Below the pieces are notes generated by a model. The model made no database searches. It saw only the letters and a list, made by a program, of their open reading frames with translations, and had not been told where the DNA came from. From Bacillus carboniphilus (GTDB lineage: Bacteria > Bacillota > Bacilli > Bacillales > JC228): DNA of 47,146 bases. The translations under genes were made by a program, and so were the position numbers. The stretch is taken from contig NZ_BAAADJ010000055.1 of NCBI RefSeq assembly GCF_039522365.1, positions 1-47,146 of the forward strand, written 5' to 3'. Of this stretch, positions 18,263-26,742 are shown one piece after another (positions within the stretch are counted from its first letter, which is position 1; each line of letters starts with the position of its first letter).

Positions 18263-18290
18263 ATTATAACCCCAAACTTCTCATGAGCAA
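18263..18290 (-). promoter_or_regulatory. Possible ctaA promoter
   Basis: Read on the minus strand: TTGCTC (18290–18285), 16 nt, TATAAT (18268–18263). The −10 is ideal and the −35 weak. A second minus-strand TATAAT lies at 18216–18211, closer to ctaA, but without a −35 partner. Confidence 0.3.
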
Positions 18291-18540
18291 AATTACGATT
18301 ATTGGAAAATGGGAAGGTATGAAAAATGGAGTCACTTGAAAGCTATTTTTCCATAGTAAGCATAAGACCAGATAGAGCATTTTGTAATAGAAAAACTTTA
18401 ATTTCCTAATATAAGTAAAAACAGTATGGTTGGGACAGAAGTATCGTACAATAATAAGTAACGCATCTTATCTGCACCTTCCTAAACTATCTATTATCAT
18501 TATGCTAAAATAATCAAAAAAAGGGGAGGCTTTTCTTTAG

Positions 18541-18600
18541 ATGACACAAATTCGACATAAATTAGAACGAATAATTTCACAAAAAAGATACAAATTGTGA
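18541..18600 (+). CDS. Possible 19-residue peptide ORF in the ctaA–ctaB gap
   Basis: ATG to TGA, 19 residues (MTQIRHKLERIISQKRYKL), strongly basic with an amphipathic pattern. It is preceded by a strong Shine-Dalgarno AAGGGGAGG (18521–18529), 11 nt before the ATG, and by a possible extended −10 TGCTAAAAT (18503–18511). Its stop codon lies inside a TGTGA site. It could be a genuine small peptide, a leader peptide, or chance. Nothing in the sequence proves translation. Confidence 0.35.
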   Translation: MTQIRHKLERIISQKRYKL

Positions 18601-18684
18601 TTTAATATACAGTTGAAGAGGGGGCTATCTGTTACCCGAAAACATAGGGTGTTTTGAGAATTTTTTCCGATTTGAGGAAACCCC

Positions 18685-18700
18685 TGTGATAAAAATCACA
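18685..18700. promoter_or_regulatory. Fnr/CRP-type palindrome upstream of ctaB
   Basis: TGTGATAAAAATCACA is a perfect TGTGA-N6-TCACA dyad. This is the consensus bound by Bacillus Fnr (and by E. coli CRP, which Bacillus lacks in that role). It lies about 95 nt before the predicted ctaB transcription start. Its right half overlaps a second, larger dyad. Confidence 0.6.
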
Positions 18701-18721
18701 CTTTTTATGACTAAAGTGTGA
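18696..18721. promoter_or_regulatory. Second overlapping dyad TCACACTTT/AAAGTGTGA
   Basis: A perfect 9-bp inverted repeat (18696–18704 and 18713–18721) with an 8-nt centre. It shares TCACA with the Fnr-like box to its left. It could be an operator (GTGTGAAAT also resembles ResD-type sites) or, in RNA, a hairpin followed by an A/T-rich tract. Confidence 0.5.
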
Positions 18722-18751
18722 AATAATATTTTTACTATCCACAAAACTCGT

Positions 18752-18780
18752 TTTTCATGCAATAATTGGTATAGTATAAT
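18752..18780 (+). promoter_or_regulatory. Sigma-A promoter of ctaB
   Basis: TTTTCA (18752–18757), a 17-nt spacer and a perfect TATAAT (18775–18780). The predicted start is near 18787, giving a leader of about 70 nt before ctaB. Confidence 0.65.
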
Positions 18781-18855
18781 AAGGGAGATGTCCGTTCTTA
18801 CATTAAGAATCAAGGGTACGAATGTTTCCGCTTTTCGTGAAAGGAGGAGAGTCAT

Positions 18856-19779
18856 ATGGCTGATACAAAAGTAGCTTCAAATGCGACACTAAAGGATTCT
18901 ACAACCTTTTCAAATACAAGCGCTTTCAAAGATTTTCTAGCACTTATTAAGATAGGGATTGTAAACTCCAATTTTATTACCACCTTTGCTGGACTGTGGC
19001 TTGCCCTTCACTTTCAAAACATGGGATTTCTTGATAATATTGGTACTGTTATTTATACGATGTTGGGATCCTCTCTAGTGATTGCAGGTTCCTGTAGTAT
19101 TAATAACTTCTACGACCGTGATATTGATCAAATCATGAGTAGAACGAAATCAAGACCTACTGTTACCGGAAAGGTTACTGGTCAACAAGCTCTGATTATT
19201 GGCCTATTCTTAATTACTGTAGGAACTATATTTTTATTTATGACCACAACAACAGCTGCACTAATAGGACTATCTGGTGCATTTTTCTATGTTGTCTTAT
19301 ATACAATGTGGTCTAAAAGGAGATATACACTAAATACAGTAGTTGGTAGTTTTTCAGGGGCAGTTCCTCCTTTAATTGGTTGGGCAGCTGTCGATTCAAA
19401 CTTAGGCTTAGTCCCAATTATTTTGTTCCTAATAATGTTTATATGGCAAATTCCACACTTTTTAGCAATCGCCATGAGACGTTGTGAAGAATATAGAGCA
19501 GCTGGAGTTCCAATGCTACCGGTAATACACGGCTTTGCTATTACAAAAAGACAGATGATAGCCTGGATTGCTTGTCTATTACCACTACCGTTTTATCTAT
19601 TTTCACTAGGCTGGCCATTTGTTGTCTTGGCAACAGCTTTAAATGTAGGCTGGCTTGTTTTAGGACTTGTAGGATTTAAAAGACAAGACGATAGGAAATG
19701 GGCGACGCTCATGTTTGTCTATTCATTAAATTATTTGACTATATTGTTTGTGAGCATGATTATTGTTACGCTTATCTAG
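18856..19779 (+). CDS. ctaB: Protoheme IX farnesyltransferase CtaB (heme O synthase)
   Basis: A membrane prenyltransferase of the UbiA superfamily (307 aa) that adds a farnesyl group to heme B to make heme O, the substrate of CtaA. The Asp-rich motif NNFYDRDID (83–91) in the first cytosolic loop binds Mg-pyrophosphate, and about eight to nine hydrophobic segments follow. GAAAGGAGGAG precedes the ATG. It is the first gene of the ctaB–ctaF cluster. 119 nt separate it from ctaC; they contain a perfect 9-bp hairpin that could modulate read-through. Confidence 0.96.
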   Translation: MADTKVASNATLKDSTTFSNTSAFKDFLALIKIGIVNSNFITTFAGLWLALHFQNMGFLDNIGTVIYTMLGSSLVIAGSCSINNFYDRDIDQIMSRTKSRPTVTGKVTGQQALIIGLFLITVGTIFLFMTTTTAALIGLSGAFFYVVLYTMWSKRRYTLNTVVGSFSGAVPPLIGWAAVDSNLGLVPIILFLIMFIWQIPHFLAIAMRRCEEYRAAGVPMLPVIHGFAITKRQMIAWIACLLPLPFYLFSLGWPFVVLATALNVGWLVLGLVGFKRQDDRKWATLMFVYSLNYLTILFVSMIIVTLI

Positions 19780-19780
19780 G

Positions 19781-19804
19781 CAATTCTTTCTTGAAAAAGA
19801 ATTG
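19781..19804 (+). other. Hairpin between ctaB and ctaC
   Basis: CAATTCTTT (19781–19789) and AAAGAATTG (19796–19804) form a perfect 9-bp stem starting one nucleotide after the ctaB stop. It is not followed by a clean T-run, so it may be an RNA processing or stability element rather than a terminator. A short palindrome AAAGG-G-CCTTT follows near 19823–19833. Confidence 0.5.
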
Positions 19805-19898
19805 AACATAAATTAGGAGGCTAAAGGGCCTTTGTCCTTCAGCTAGAAATGCGCAATACTTCAAGAGGATTTTAAAGAAAGAGGGGTTTGATTACGCT

Positions 19899-20978
19899 AT
19901 GAAGAAGTGGCTGCATAAATGGCGAATTTTCTTAAGTATAGCCATTGCATCTCTTTTCCTTGCAGGTTGTGGTGAACCATATCTATCTACACTTCGACCA
20001 GCGGGATCAGTAGCACAAACACAATACGAACTCATGATTTTAAGTACACTAATCATGGTACTCGTTATTGTTGCGGTTACTGTAATTTTCTTAATTGTAA
20101 TTATCAAGTTTAAAAGAAAGAAAGGCGACGACTCTATACCTGAACAAGTAGAAGGAAGTCATAAACTAGAAATCATCTGGACGACGATTCCGATCCTTTT
20201 ACTACTTGTCTTGGCTGTACCAACAGTAGCAGCTACTTTCAATCTTGCTGATGTTTCCGGAATGGAAGAGGATGAAGAAGGTAATAGAGACGGTCTTGTT
20301 GTGAATGTTCGTGCCAACCTATACTGGTGGGAATTCGAATATCCGGATCATGGAGTTATCACATCGCAAGACTTAGTTGTTCCAACTGGGCAGAAAGTTT
20401 ATTTCAACCTAATCGCTTCTGATGTAAAACATTCATTCTGGGTTCCGGCAGTTGGAGGGAAAATGGATACGAACGTTGATAACGTCAACAAGATGTGGTT
20501 AGAATTTGATCCAGAAAAGTCAGATGAAGCTGGGAACATCTTCTATGGAAAATGTGCTGAGCTTTGTGGACCATCCCATGCGTACATGGATTTTAAAGTT
20601 AAAGCCATTTCACAAGATGAGTTCTCAAACTGGATTGCTTCTATGGAGAACTATGAAGCACCTGATTTAACGAATAATGCGCTTGCACAAAGAGGAAGCG
20701 AATTATTCTCAGAAAAGAACTGTATTTCATGTCATGCTATTACACCTCAAGACGAAAGACCTGAGGCTGCTCGTACGGCTCCAAACTTAGCAACATTTGG
20801 AGAAAGAGAAAGAATTGCAGGAATTCTTCCTCATGATGAGGAGTACTTAATTGACTGGCTTGATGATCCAGAAGAATTAAAGCCTGGAAACTTAATGACA
20901 GGCACATATCCAAAGCTTTCTCAAGAAGAGCTTGAAGCATTGACAGAGTATTTGTTTACATTGAAGACTCAAGAATAA
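19899..20978 (+). CDS. ctaC: Cytochrome c oxidase subunit II with fused cytochrome c (CtaC)
   Basis: Electron-entry subunit of the caa3 oxidase, 359 aa. It is a lipoprotein: the signal ends in LAGC (Cys24). Two membrane helices follow (about 42–70 and 93–113), then the external CuA cupredoxin domain with His178, Cys219, Cys223, His227 and Met230. The C-terminal cytochrome c domain carries heme motif CISCH (275–279) and a later Met as axial ligand (GNLMTG). The fused cytochrome identifies it as a caa3 rather than an aa3 quinol type. It lies 34 nt upstream of ctaD. Confidence 0.97.
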   Translation: MKKWLHKWRIFLSIAIASLFLAGCGEPYLSTLRPAGSVAQTQYELMILSTLIMVLVIVAVTVIFLIVIIKFKRKKGDDSIPEQVEGSHKLEIIWTTIPILLLLVLAVPTVAATFNLADVSGMEEDEEGNRDGLVVNVRANLYWWEFEYPDHGVITSQDLVVPTGQKVYFNLIASDVKHSFWVPAVGGKMDTNVDNVNKMWLEFDPEKSDEAGNIFYGKCAELCGPSHAYMDFKVKAISQDEFSNWIASMENYEAPDLTNNALAQRGSELFSEKNCISCHAITPQDERPEAARTAPNLATFGERERIAGILPHDEEYLIDWLDDPEELKPGNLMTGTYPKLSQEELEALTEYLFTLKTQE

Positions 20979-21012
20979 TAGAGTATTTGTATGTTGTTAA
21001 GGAGGTAAAATC

Positions 21013-22905
21013 GTGAGCACCATCGCACAGAAAAAAGGGTTCGCCGCGACATTATGGGACTATTTGACAACGGTTGACCATAAAAAAATTGCGATCCTTT
21101 ATTTAGTATCCGGCGGTTTCTTCTTCATTCTTGGTGGTCTTGAAGCGATGATTATCCGTATTCAGCTTGCTGTACCGGATAGTAATTTCGTATCTGCTGG
21201 GTTCTATAATGAAGTTTTAACGATGCACGGAACCACCATGATTTTCTTGGCTGCCATGCCACTTATATTTGCTTTTATGAATGCAGTTGTGCCTTTACAA
21301 ATTGGGGCTCGTGACGTTGCATTCCCATTCTTAAACTCTCTAGGTTTCTGGTTGTTTTTCTTTGGTGGAGTTTTCTTAAACCTTTCTTGGTTCTTAGGCG
21401 GAGCTCCTGATGCTGGATGGACTTCCTATGCATCTTTAGCATTAGAATCACCAGGGCATGGAGTTGATTTTTATGTTCTTGGTTTACAAATTTCCGGTGC
21501 TGGTACGTTAATAGGGGGTATTAACTTCCTTGTAACCATTATTAACATGCGTGCACCTGGTATGACTTACATGAGAATGCCATTATTTACATGGTCAAGT
21601 TTTGTAACTTCTGCACTTATCTTATTTGCTTTTCCTCCATTAACAGTTGGTCTTTTCTTAATGTTATTTGACCGTTTGTTTGGCGCCAACTTCTTTAATG
21701 CTGCAGCCGGAGGAAACACGATTATCTGGGAGCATTTATTCTGGATTTTCGGTCACCCAGAAGTATACATTCTTGTACTACCTGCATTTGGTATTTTCTC
21801 TGAAATCTTTGCGATTTTCTCTCGTAAACGCCTATTTGGATATTCATCCATGGTATTCGCGACTGTATTGATTGGATTCCTAGGATTCATGGTATGGGCT
21901 CACCATATGTTTACAACAGGTATGGGACCAGTTGCCAACTCAATCTTTGCAGTAGCAACAATGGCAATCGGGGTTCCAACGGGTATTAAGATCTTTAACT
22001 GGCTATTTACAATGTGGGGTGGAAAAATTACCTTCACAACACCAATGCTATATGCAGTTGCTTTCATTCCATCTTTCGTAATGGGTGGAGTAACAGGGGT
22101 TATGCTTGCTTCTGCAGCAGCTGACTATCAATACCATGATTCTTACTTCGTAGTTGCTCACTTCCACTATGTTATTGTTGGTGGTGTAGTATTCGCGATG
22201 TTAGCCGGTACACATTTATATTGGCCGAAAATTTTTGGTACGATGTTAAATGAAGCTTTAGGAAAAATCACATTCTGGTTATTCTTTATTGGTTTCCATT
22301 TAACATTCTTTATCCAGCATTTCTTAGGACTAATGGGTATGCCACGAAGAATCTTTACATTCTTGCCAGGTCAAGGATTTGAGACTGGTAACCTAATCAG
22401 TACCGCTGGTGCATTCTTTATGGCTGTTGCGGTAATCATTATGTTAATAAACATCGTAATGACATCTGTTAAGAACGTAAAGGTTGGAAACGATCCTTGG
22501 GGAGATGGACGTACGCTTGAATGGGCAATTCCATCACCACCACCTTTCTATAACTTTAAGCAAACTCCACTTGTGCGTGGTCTAGACGCTTGGTGGCTAG
22601 AAAAGAGAGACGGCAAAAAGGAACTTACACCAGCTGAACCAATTGGTGATATCCATATGCCTAACAACTCTTTCTTACCGTTTGTTATGTCTCTTGGCTT
22701 GTTTATTGCAGCATTCGGTGCAATGTATCAAGTTGATAAAGTTGGAGATGCAGCTAAGTATCCATGGGCACTACCAGTTCTAATTATCGGTATGGCCATT
22801 ACATTTGGTGCAATGTTTGTTCGTTCTGTAAAAGATGACCATGGATATCATGTTCATAAAGAAGATTTAATTGATGATAATGACGACAAGGGGGTTAAGG
22901 CATAA
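21013..22905 (+). CDS. ctaD: Cytochrome c oxidase subunit I (CtaD)
   Basis: Catalytic heme–copper subunit, 630 aa, with twelve or more membrane helices. Ligands are intact. His72 (MHGTTM) and His385 serve low-spin heme a, and His383 serves heme a3. CuB is bound by His248 and His297/His298, with the His248–Tyr252 cross-link pair in GHPEVY. Glu250 in that motif is the D-channel glutamate, so this is an A1-type oxidase. The start is GTG after AAGGAGG. The stop codon overlaps the ctaE ATG by one base (TAATG), which indicates translational coupling. Confidence 0.97.
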   Translation: MSTIAQKKGFAATLWDYLTTVDHKKIAILYLVSGGFFFILGGLEAMIIRIQLAVPDSNFVSAGFYNEVLTMHGTTMIFLAAMPLIFAFMNAVVPLQIGARDVAFPFLNSLGFWLFFFGGVFLNLSWFLGGAPDAGWTSYASLALESPGHGVDFYVLGLQISGAGTLIGGINFLVTIINMRAPGMTYMRMPLFTWSSFVTSALILFAFPPLTVGLFLMLFDRLFGANFFNAAAGGNTIIWEHLFWIFGHPEVYILVLPAFGIFSEIFAIFSRKRLFGYSSMVFATVLIGFLGFMVWAHHMFTTGMGPVANSIFAVATMAIGVPTGIKIFNWLFTMWGGKITFTTPMLYAVAFIPSFVMGGVTGVMLASAAADYQYHDSYFVVAHFHYVIVGGVVFAMLAGTHLYWPKIFGTMLNEALGKITFWLFFIGFHLTFFIQHFLGLMGMPRRIFTFLPGQGFETGNLISTAGAFFMAVAVIIMLINIVMTSVKNVKVGNDPWGDGRTLEWAIPSPPPFYNFKQTPLVRGLDAWWLEKRDGKKELTPAEPIGDIHMPNNSFLPFVMSLGLFIAAFGAMYQVDKVGDAAKYPWALPVLIIGMAITFGAMFVRSVKDDHGYHVHKEDLIDDNDDKGVKA

Positions 22906-23516
22906 TGGAAGCACAAGAAAAATTTACTGCAGACACTTGGCCTGCCTCCCCTGAAAAATCTACCCTTGATGGGAAAAATAAATTCCTAGGATTTTGGTTA
23001 TTCTTAGGGGGAGAGACAGTTCTCTTTGCTTCCCTCTTTGCTACGTATTTGGCGTTAGTTGATAAAGAGGAAGCGTCTCATCTCTTCGATCCAAAATTAG
23101 TTTTTGTTATGACGATGTTGCTTTTAACTAGTTCCCTTACTAGTGTTTATGCAATGTACCATATGAAAAACTTTGCATTTAAGAAAATGCAACTATGGCT
23201 ATTTGTGACTGTTTTGCTTGGACTTGGATTCCTTGGAATCGAAATTTATGAGTTCTACCACTATGTTCATGAATACGAATTTGGATATACTACAAGTGCA
23301 TTTAGTTCAGCGTTCTATACACTAGTAGGTTTCCATGGTGGACACGTTACATTTGGTTTAGCTTGGATTATTACACTGATGGTACGTAATTCAAAACGTG
23401 GAATTGATTTATACACGGCACCCAAGTTCTATGTTGCAAGTTTATACTGGCACTTCATTGACGTGGTGTGGGTATTCATCTTCACAGTCGTATATCTAAT
23501 GGGAATGGTGGGATAA
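22905..23516 (+). CDS. ctaE: Cytochrome c oxidase subunit III (CtaE)
   Basis: A 203-aa membrane subunit with about five helices, matching the short subunit III of Gram-positive caa3 oxidases. Conserved features include FLGFWLFLGGETVLFA in helix 1 (about 27–42), GFHGGHVTFG (about 143–152) and the C-terminal YWHFIDVVW motif. It overlaps ctaD by one nucleotide and ends 2 nt before ctaF, so translation of the three is coupled. Confidence 0.96.
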   Translation: MEAQEKFTADTWPASPEKSTLDGKNKFLGFWLFLGGETVLFASLFATYLALVDKEEASHLFDPKLVFVMTMLLLTSSLTSVYAMYHMKNFAFKKMQLWLFVTVLLGLGFLGIEIYEFYHYVHEYEFGYTTSAFSSAFYTLVGFHGGHVTFGLAWIITLMVRNSKRGIDLYTAPKFYVASLYWHFIDVVWVFIFTVVYLMGMVG

Positions 23517-23518
23517 GT

Positions 23519-23854
23519 ATGGCGAATCAACAGTCTAATACGGTTAATTCACGTGTTGATCTAGAATATCGCCGCAAGAAAAATGCAGAGGACATGAAGC
23601 ATCAAGTCATTACCTTTGCGTTAATGATTGTACTAACCCTCATTGCATTTATTGCGGTAATTTATGGAGAGTTTTCCGGATATTTTGTAGTACCATTTAT
23701 TTTGTTACTAGCAGCAGTTCAAGTTGTATTCCAACTTTATTATTTCATGCACATGAGTCACAAAGGACATGAAGCTGTTTCATTGTTTATGTACTCTGGT
23801 GTGTTAGTAGCGTTCATTACTGTCCTAGCGTTTGTAACAATTATTTGGTGGTAA
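23519..23854 (+). CDS. ctaF: Cytochrome c oxidase subunit IV (CtaF)
   Basis: A 111-aa small subunit with three membrane helices (about 31–48, 58–78 and 86–108) of the cytochrome C oxidase subunit IV/CtaF family. The YYFMHMSHKGHE segment between helices is typical. The frame is open upstream inside ctaE, but the ATG at 23519, two bases after the ctaE stop and preceded by GGTGGG, is the natural start. It is the last subunit gene of the operon and a strong terminator follows. Confidence 0.94.
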   Translation: MANQQSNTVNSRVDLEYRRKKNAEDMKHQVITFALMIVLTLIAFIAVIYGEFSGYFVVPFILLLAAVQVVFQLYYFMHMSHKGHEAVSLFMYSGVLVAFITVLAFVTIIWW

Positions 23855-23863
23855 TTTATAATT

Positions 23864-23897
23864 AAAACCTGTCCTTTTTGTGGGGACAGGTTTTTTT
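23864..23897 (+). terminator. Terminator of the ctaC–ctaF operon
   Basis: AAACCTGTCC (23865–23874) pairs with GGACAGGTTT (23884–23893) and continues into T7. Confidence 0.92.
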
Positions 23898-23959
23898 CTT
23901 TTATATCTGACAGTTTTTTGAACAATGCTTGATTTCACAGGTTTAAGGGCTCCATGTCA

Positions 23960-23989
23960 TTGCAGTTGGTCGTCTAAAGCCTGTATAAT
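23960..23989 (+). promoter_or_regulatory. Probable promoter of ctaG
   Basis: TTGCAG (23960–23965), 18 nt, perfect TATAAT (23984–23989). ctaG is therefore probably transcribed separately from the oxidase subunits, which end in a strong terminator. Confidence 0.55.
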
Positions 23990-24068
23990 AAAGTAGGTAT
24001 ACGAATGCCGCGTTAGTTTAATCGACCAATGTACATTCAGCCTGGAAGTATTCTTTCGGAGGTGCAAC

Positions 24069-24980
24069 ATGTCTATCTTTAATATATTTAGTTTTACAAC
24101 TTTATGGAGTCCATACTTTTTGATTTTTCTAATAGCCATTACAGCGCTTTATTTTTATTTGATCCATAGTGCGCAAAAAAAGTGGAGTCACGCCCAACCA
24201 TTAAAAACAAAAGAAATTGTTTATTTCCTAATGGGGATTGCCCTTGTCTATATAACATTAGGATCTCCTATTGATGTGTTGAGTCATATTATGTTTTCTG
24301 CTCATATGTCTCAAATGGCTATTCTCTATTTACTTGCGCCAATTTTCTTTATTTGGGGTATCCCAGATTGGGCCTGGGAGCAGGCAGTGATCAAAGGCAA
24401 ACTTTCTAAAGTTTTTCATGTTTTCACAAATCCAATCATTGCGTTAATTTTGTTTAATGCTATTTTCTCTATTTATCATATCCCAACCATATTTGATGCA
24501 GTTAAAACAGATATTTGGTTGCATGGTATATATACTACGGTCCTTTTTCTACTCGCTTTATTTATGTGGTGGCCATTAGTTAATACGCTACAGGAAGAAA
24601 GAAAGTTATCTGGTCTAAAGAAATTTGGATATTTATTAGCAGCATCTGTTTTATTAACACCTGCATGTGCACTAATTATTTTCGCAGATACACCAATGTA
24701 CCTAACCTATAAAGACCCTAGTTATTGGGCTGAAGCTATGAAATTATGTCTTCCGGTAGGAGTTAACATAGCTGATTTAGGAATTACGGGCCCTGATTTT
24801 TTCAATACTATGCCACTCTTAGATGATCAGCAGCTAGGAGGAGTTCTTATGAAAATAATGCAAGAAATTATTTTCGGAAGTATCTTAGCTTATATCTTCT
24901 TTAACTGGTATAGAGAAGAGCAGGAAGCGGAAAAAGAAGAGCAAGAAAAAATGAATTTAAAACCAAATTACGCAGAATGA
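24069..24980 (+). CDS. ctaG: caa3 oxidase assembly factor CtaG
   Basis: A 303-aa polytopic membrane protein of the CtaG_caa3 family, needed for the active caa3 oxidase in B. subtilis and probably involved in CuB delivery. About seven hydrophobic segments are seen. Conserved features include the histidine/methionine-containing SHIMFSAHMSQMAILYLLAPIF region (about 74–95) and the D-P-Y/W segment TPMYLTYKDPSYW. It ends in a charged cytosolic tail rich in Glu. A GGAGGTG ribosome site precedes the ATG. It is followed within 70 nt by a DUF420 gene with a related job. Confidence 0.95.
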   Translation: MSIFNIFSFTTLWSPYFLIFLIAITALYFYLIHSAQKKWSHAQPLKTKEIVYFLMGIALVYITLGSPIDVLSHIMFSAHMSQMAILYLLAPIFFIWGIPDWAWEQAVIKGKLSKVFHVFTNPIIALILFNAIFSIYHIPTIFDAVKTDIWLHGIYTTVLFLLALFMWWPLVNTLQEERKLSGLKKFGYLLAASVLLTPACALIIFADTPMYLTYKDPSYWAEAMKLCLPVGVNIADLGITGPDFFNTMPLLDDQQLGGVLMKIMQEIIFGSILAYIFFNWYREEQEAEKEEQEKMNLKPNYAE

Positions 24981-24983
24981 TGA

Positions 24984-25010
24984 AGAAGCACCTGATTCTT
25001 GGGTGCTTCT
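24984..25010 (+). terminator. Hairpin after ctaG
   Basis: AGAAGCACC (24984–24992) and GGTGCTTCT (25002–25010) form a perfect 9-bp stem right after the ctaG stop. No T-run follows, so it may stabilise the ctaG 3' end or attenuate read-through into the next gene rather than terminate fully. Confidence 0.5.
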
Positions 25011-25047
25011 GGTACATAAAAATTTGCTATACGGGAGTGGATTCGGT

Positions 25048-25509
25048 TTGAATTTACCATTATTACCAACACTTAGTACTTCATTTATTGTATTGAGTGC
25101 TATCTTTGTGGCAATTGGATGGGTACTTATTAAGAAGAGAAGGATAGAAGCACATCAGAGAGTGATGATGACGGCTGCTATTTTTGCCATCCTCTTTTTT
25201 ATCATTTATATGAGTAGAACAATCTTTGTTGGAAATACAGCATTTGGGGGACCAGAAGACCTTAAAGTCTTCTACACCATTTTTCTAATTTTTCATATTA
25301 CATTAGCTACGATCGGTGCTGTTTTTGGAATTGTGACACTATATACTGGATATAAAGAGAATTATAAAAAACATCGAAAGCTTGGTCCAATTACTAGTAT
25401 CATATGGTTCTTCACCGCAACCACAGGAGTAGCTGTCTATCTCTTACTTTATGTGTTTTACCATGGTGGTGAAACCACTTCTACCATTAAAGCAATCCTA
25501 GGGATATAA
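25048..25509 (+). CDS. ctaM: DUF420 membrane protein, CtaM/YozB type
   Basis: A 153-aa protein with four membrane helices (about 9–27, 39–57, 75–97 and 115–137) and conserved histidines, including HQRVMM, the FHI of helix 3 and FYHGG near the C-terminus. It belongs to DUF420. The S. aureus member CtaM is required for aa3-type oxidase function, and B. subtilis has YozB elsewhere on the chromosome. An open GTG at 25003 lies inside the preceding hairpin. The TTG at 25048, with GGGAG 10 nt upstream, fits better and gives MNLPLLPTLSTSF. The location beside ctaG supports an oxidase-assembly role. Confidence 0.85.
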   Translation: MNLPLLPTLSTSFIVLSAIFVAIGWVLIKKRRIEAHQRVMMTAAIFAILFFIIYMSRTIFVGNTAFGGPEDLKVFYTIFLIFHITLATIGAVFGIVTLYTGYKENYKKHRKLGPITSIIWFFTATTGVAVYLLLYVFYHGGETTSTIKAILGI

Positions 25510-25527
25510 TGGGTTATCCTGACAATT

Positions 25528-25562
25528 AAAAAACCTGTTCTCAAAATGAGAACAGGTTTTTT
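25528..25562. terminator. Bidirectional terminator after ctaM
   Basis: A perfect 15-bp stem (25528–25542 with 25548–25562; core ACCTGTTCTC/GAGAACAGGT) with A and T ends. It is shared by ctaM and the convergent ytvI-like gene. Confidence 0.93.
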
Positions 25563-26631
25563 ATATTTTAAAGTTGAATTTGATAATGCCTGCTTCTTTG
25601 GCAGAATTAAATGCAATTAACACCAATGGACCTACAAAGAAACCAAGAATCCCAATCAACTTTAAGCCTAAGTACATGGCGATGAGAGTAGCTAGTGGTG
25701 AAAGCCCAATCTGACTTCCCATAACCTTAGGTTCCACAGTACGTCTTATCACTAAAAGGATTGCAGCTAGAATAGCTAATTCTGTACCAAGTGCCATGTT
25801 CCCAGTTAGTAGGTTAAAGATGGCCCAAGGTCCTAAAATAACAATAGAGCCGATAATCGGGATAAAATCAATCGCCCAAATGATAATAGACATTAACAAT
25901 GCAACATCAGGTGCAATAAATAGTAGACCTACTAAACTTACAATGAATATTAAAACACTTACTAAAAACTGAGCTTTTAAAAAGCCAAATACCACGTATG
26001 ATAAACGGGCTATCATAAAATCAACTTTGTCGGCGGTTTTTTCTGTAAGATGATTGTATAAGCCCTCTTTAACTCGAGGCATATCTAGCATAAACAGGAA
26101 CAAAGCAATTAGATACACCAACAAACTAACTAAGAAATTAGGGATGTTTGTAAATAGGACTGTAGCTAATTTTTTTACAGTGTCAATGTTAACCATATTA
26201 CTTAAACTGTTCGTCATGCTATTTGTAAAAGAAGTGATTTGGGTTTGAATCTCTTTAGAAACTGCTTCAGGCAAGTGTGCGGTAGCACTGGTAAAATGAG
26301 CCTGGATTTGAATTAAAGCAGCAGATATTTCTTCTATGTAATCTGGTGCATTCTCTACTAGGTTAATGGCTTGCGCAATAATTTTTGTAACAATGAAATA
26401 GGTAATGATCCCAATAAACAGTAGAAATAAGCAGAACACAATGATAACGGCTAAATTCCTTTTAGATCTCCCTCTCTTTTGTATGAATCGAATAAGAGGT
26501 TCGAGAAAAAGGGCTGTAATAAAAGCAAGGATTAGTGGAACGGAGACTGGTAATATTAAATAGGCAATAAAGCCAATAATGGCAATAGTAAATATAATGA
26601 TCCAAGTTTTCTTGGTAAATAATGCGGACAA
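25561..26631 (-). CDS. AI-2E family membrane protein, YtvI-like
   Basis: A 356-aa polytopic protein of the AI-2E/UPF0118 family: two N-terminal helices, a long soluble coiled-coil-like segment (about 85–160), then five to six helices with the family motif DFIPIIGSIVILGP (about 260–273). B. subtilis members include YtvI, an integral membrane protein produced during sporulation, and YueF/YdbI. The overall form resembles YtvI, but I cannot exclude another paralogue. It starts at TTG after AGAGGAAG. Transport of AI-2 is not established for this subgroup. Confidence 0.82.
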   Translation of the reverse strand: MSALFTKKTWIIIFTIAIIGFIAYLILPVSVPLILAFITALFLEPLIRFIQKRGRSKRNLAVIIVFCLFLLFIGIITYFIVTKIIAQAINLVENAPDYIEEISAALIQIQAHFTSATAHLPEAVSKEIQTQITSFTNSMTNSLSNMVNIDTVKKLATVLFTNIPNFLVSLLVYLIALFLFMLDMPRVKEGLYNHLTEKTADKVDFMIARLSYVVFGFLKAQFLVSVLIFIVSLVGLLFIAPDVALLMSIIIWAIDFIPIIGSIVILGPWAIFNLLTGNMALGTELAILAAILLVIRRTVEPKVMGSQIGLSPLATLIAMYLGLKLIGILGFFVGPLVLIAFNSAKEAGIIKFNFKI

Positions 26632-26742
26632 ATGGGACTTCCTCTCTGTTTATATTCTCTAGGTCATCTTTATACTATTATATTACGGAATGAAGCATAA
26701 GAAAAATAAAATGGACAAATTTTCTTGAAAAAGTTAAAGAAA

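Noticed and set aside
18330-18355. cre-like sequence TGAAAGCTATTTTTCCA upstream of ctaB
   Set aside because: It lacks the central CG and symmetry of cre sites.
18625-18855. 76-residue minus-strand open frame upstream of ctaB
   Set aside because: It covers the ctaB promoter and the regulatory dyads, lacks a ribosome site and has a composition expected from A/T-rich noncoding DNA.
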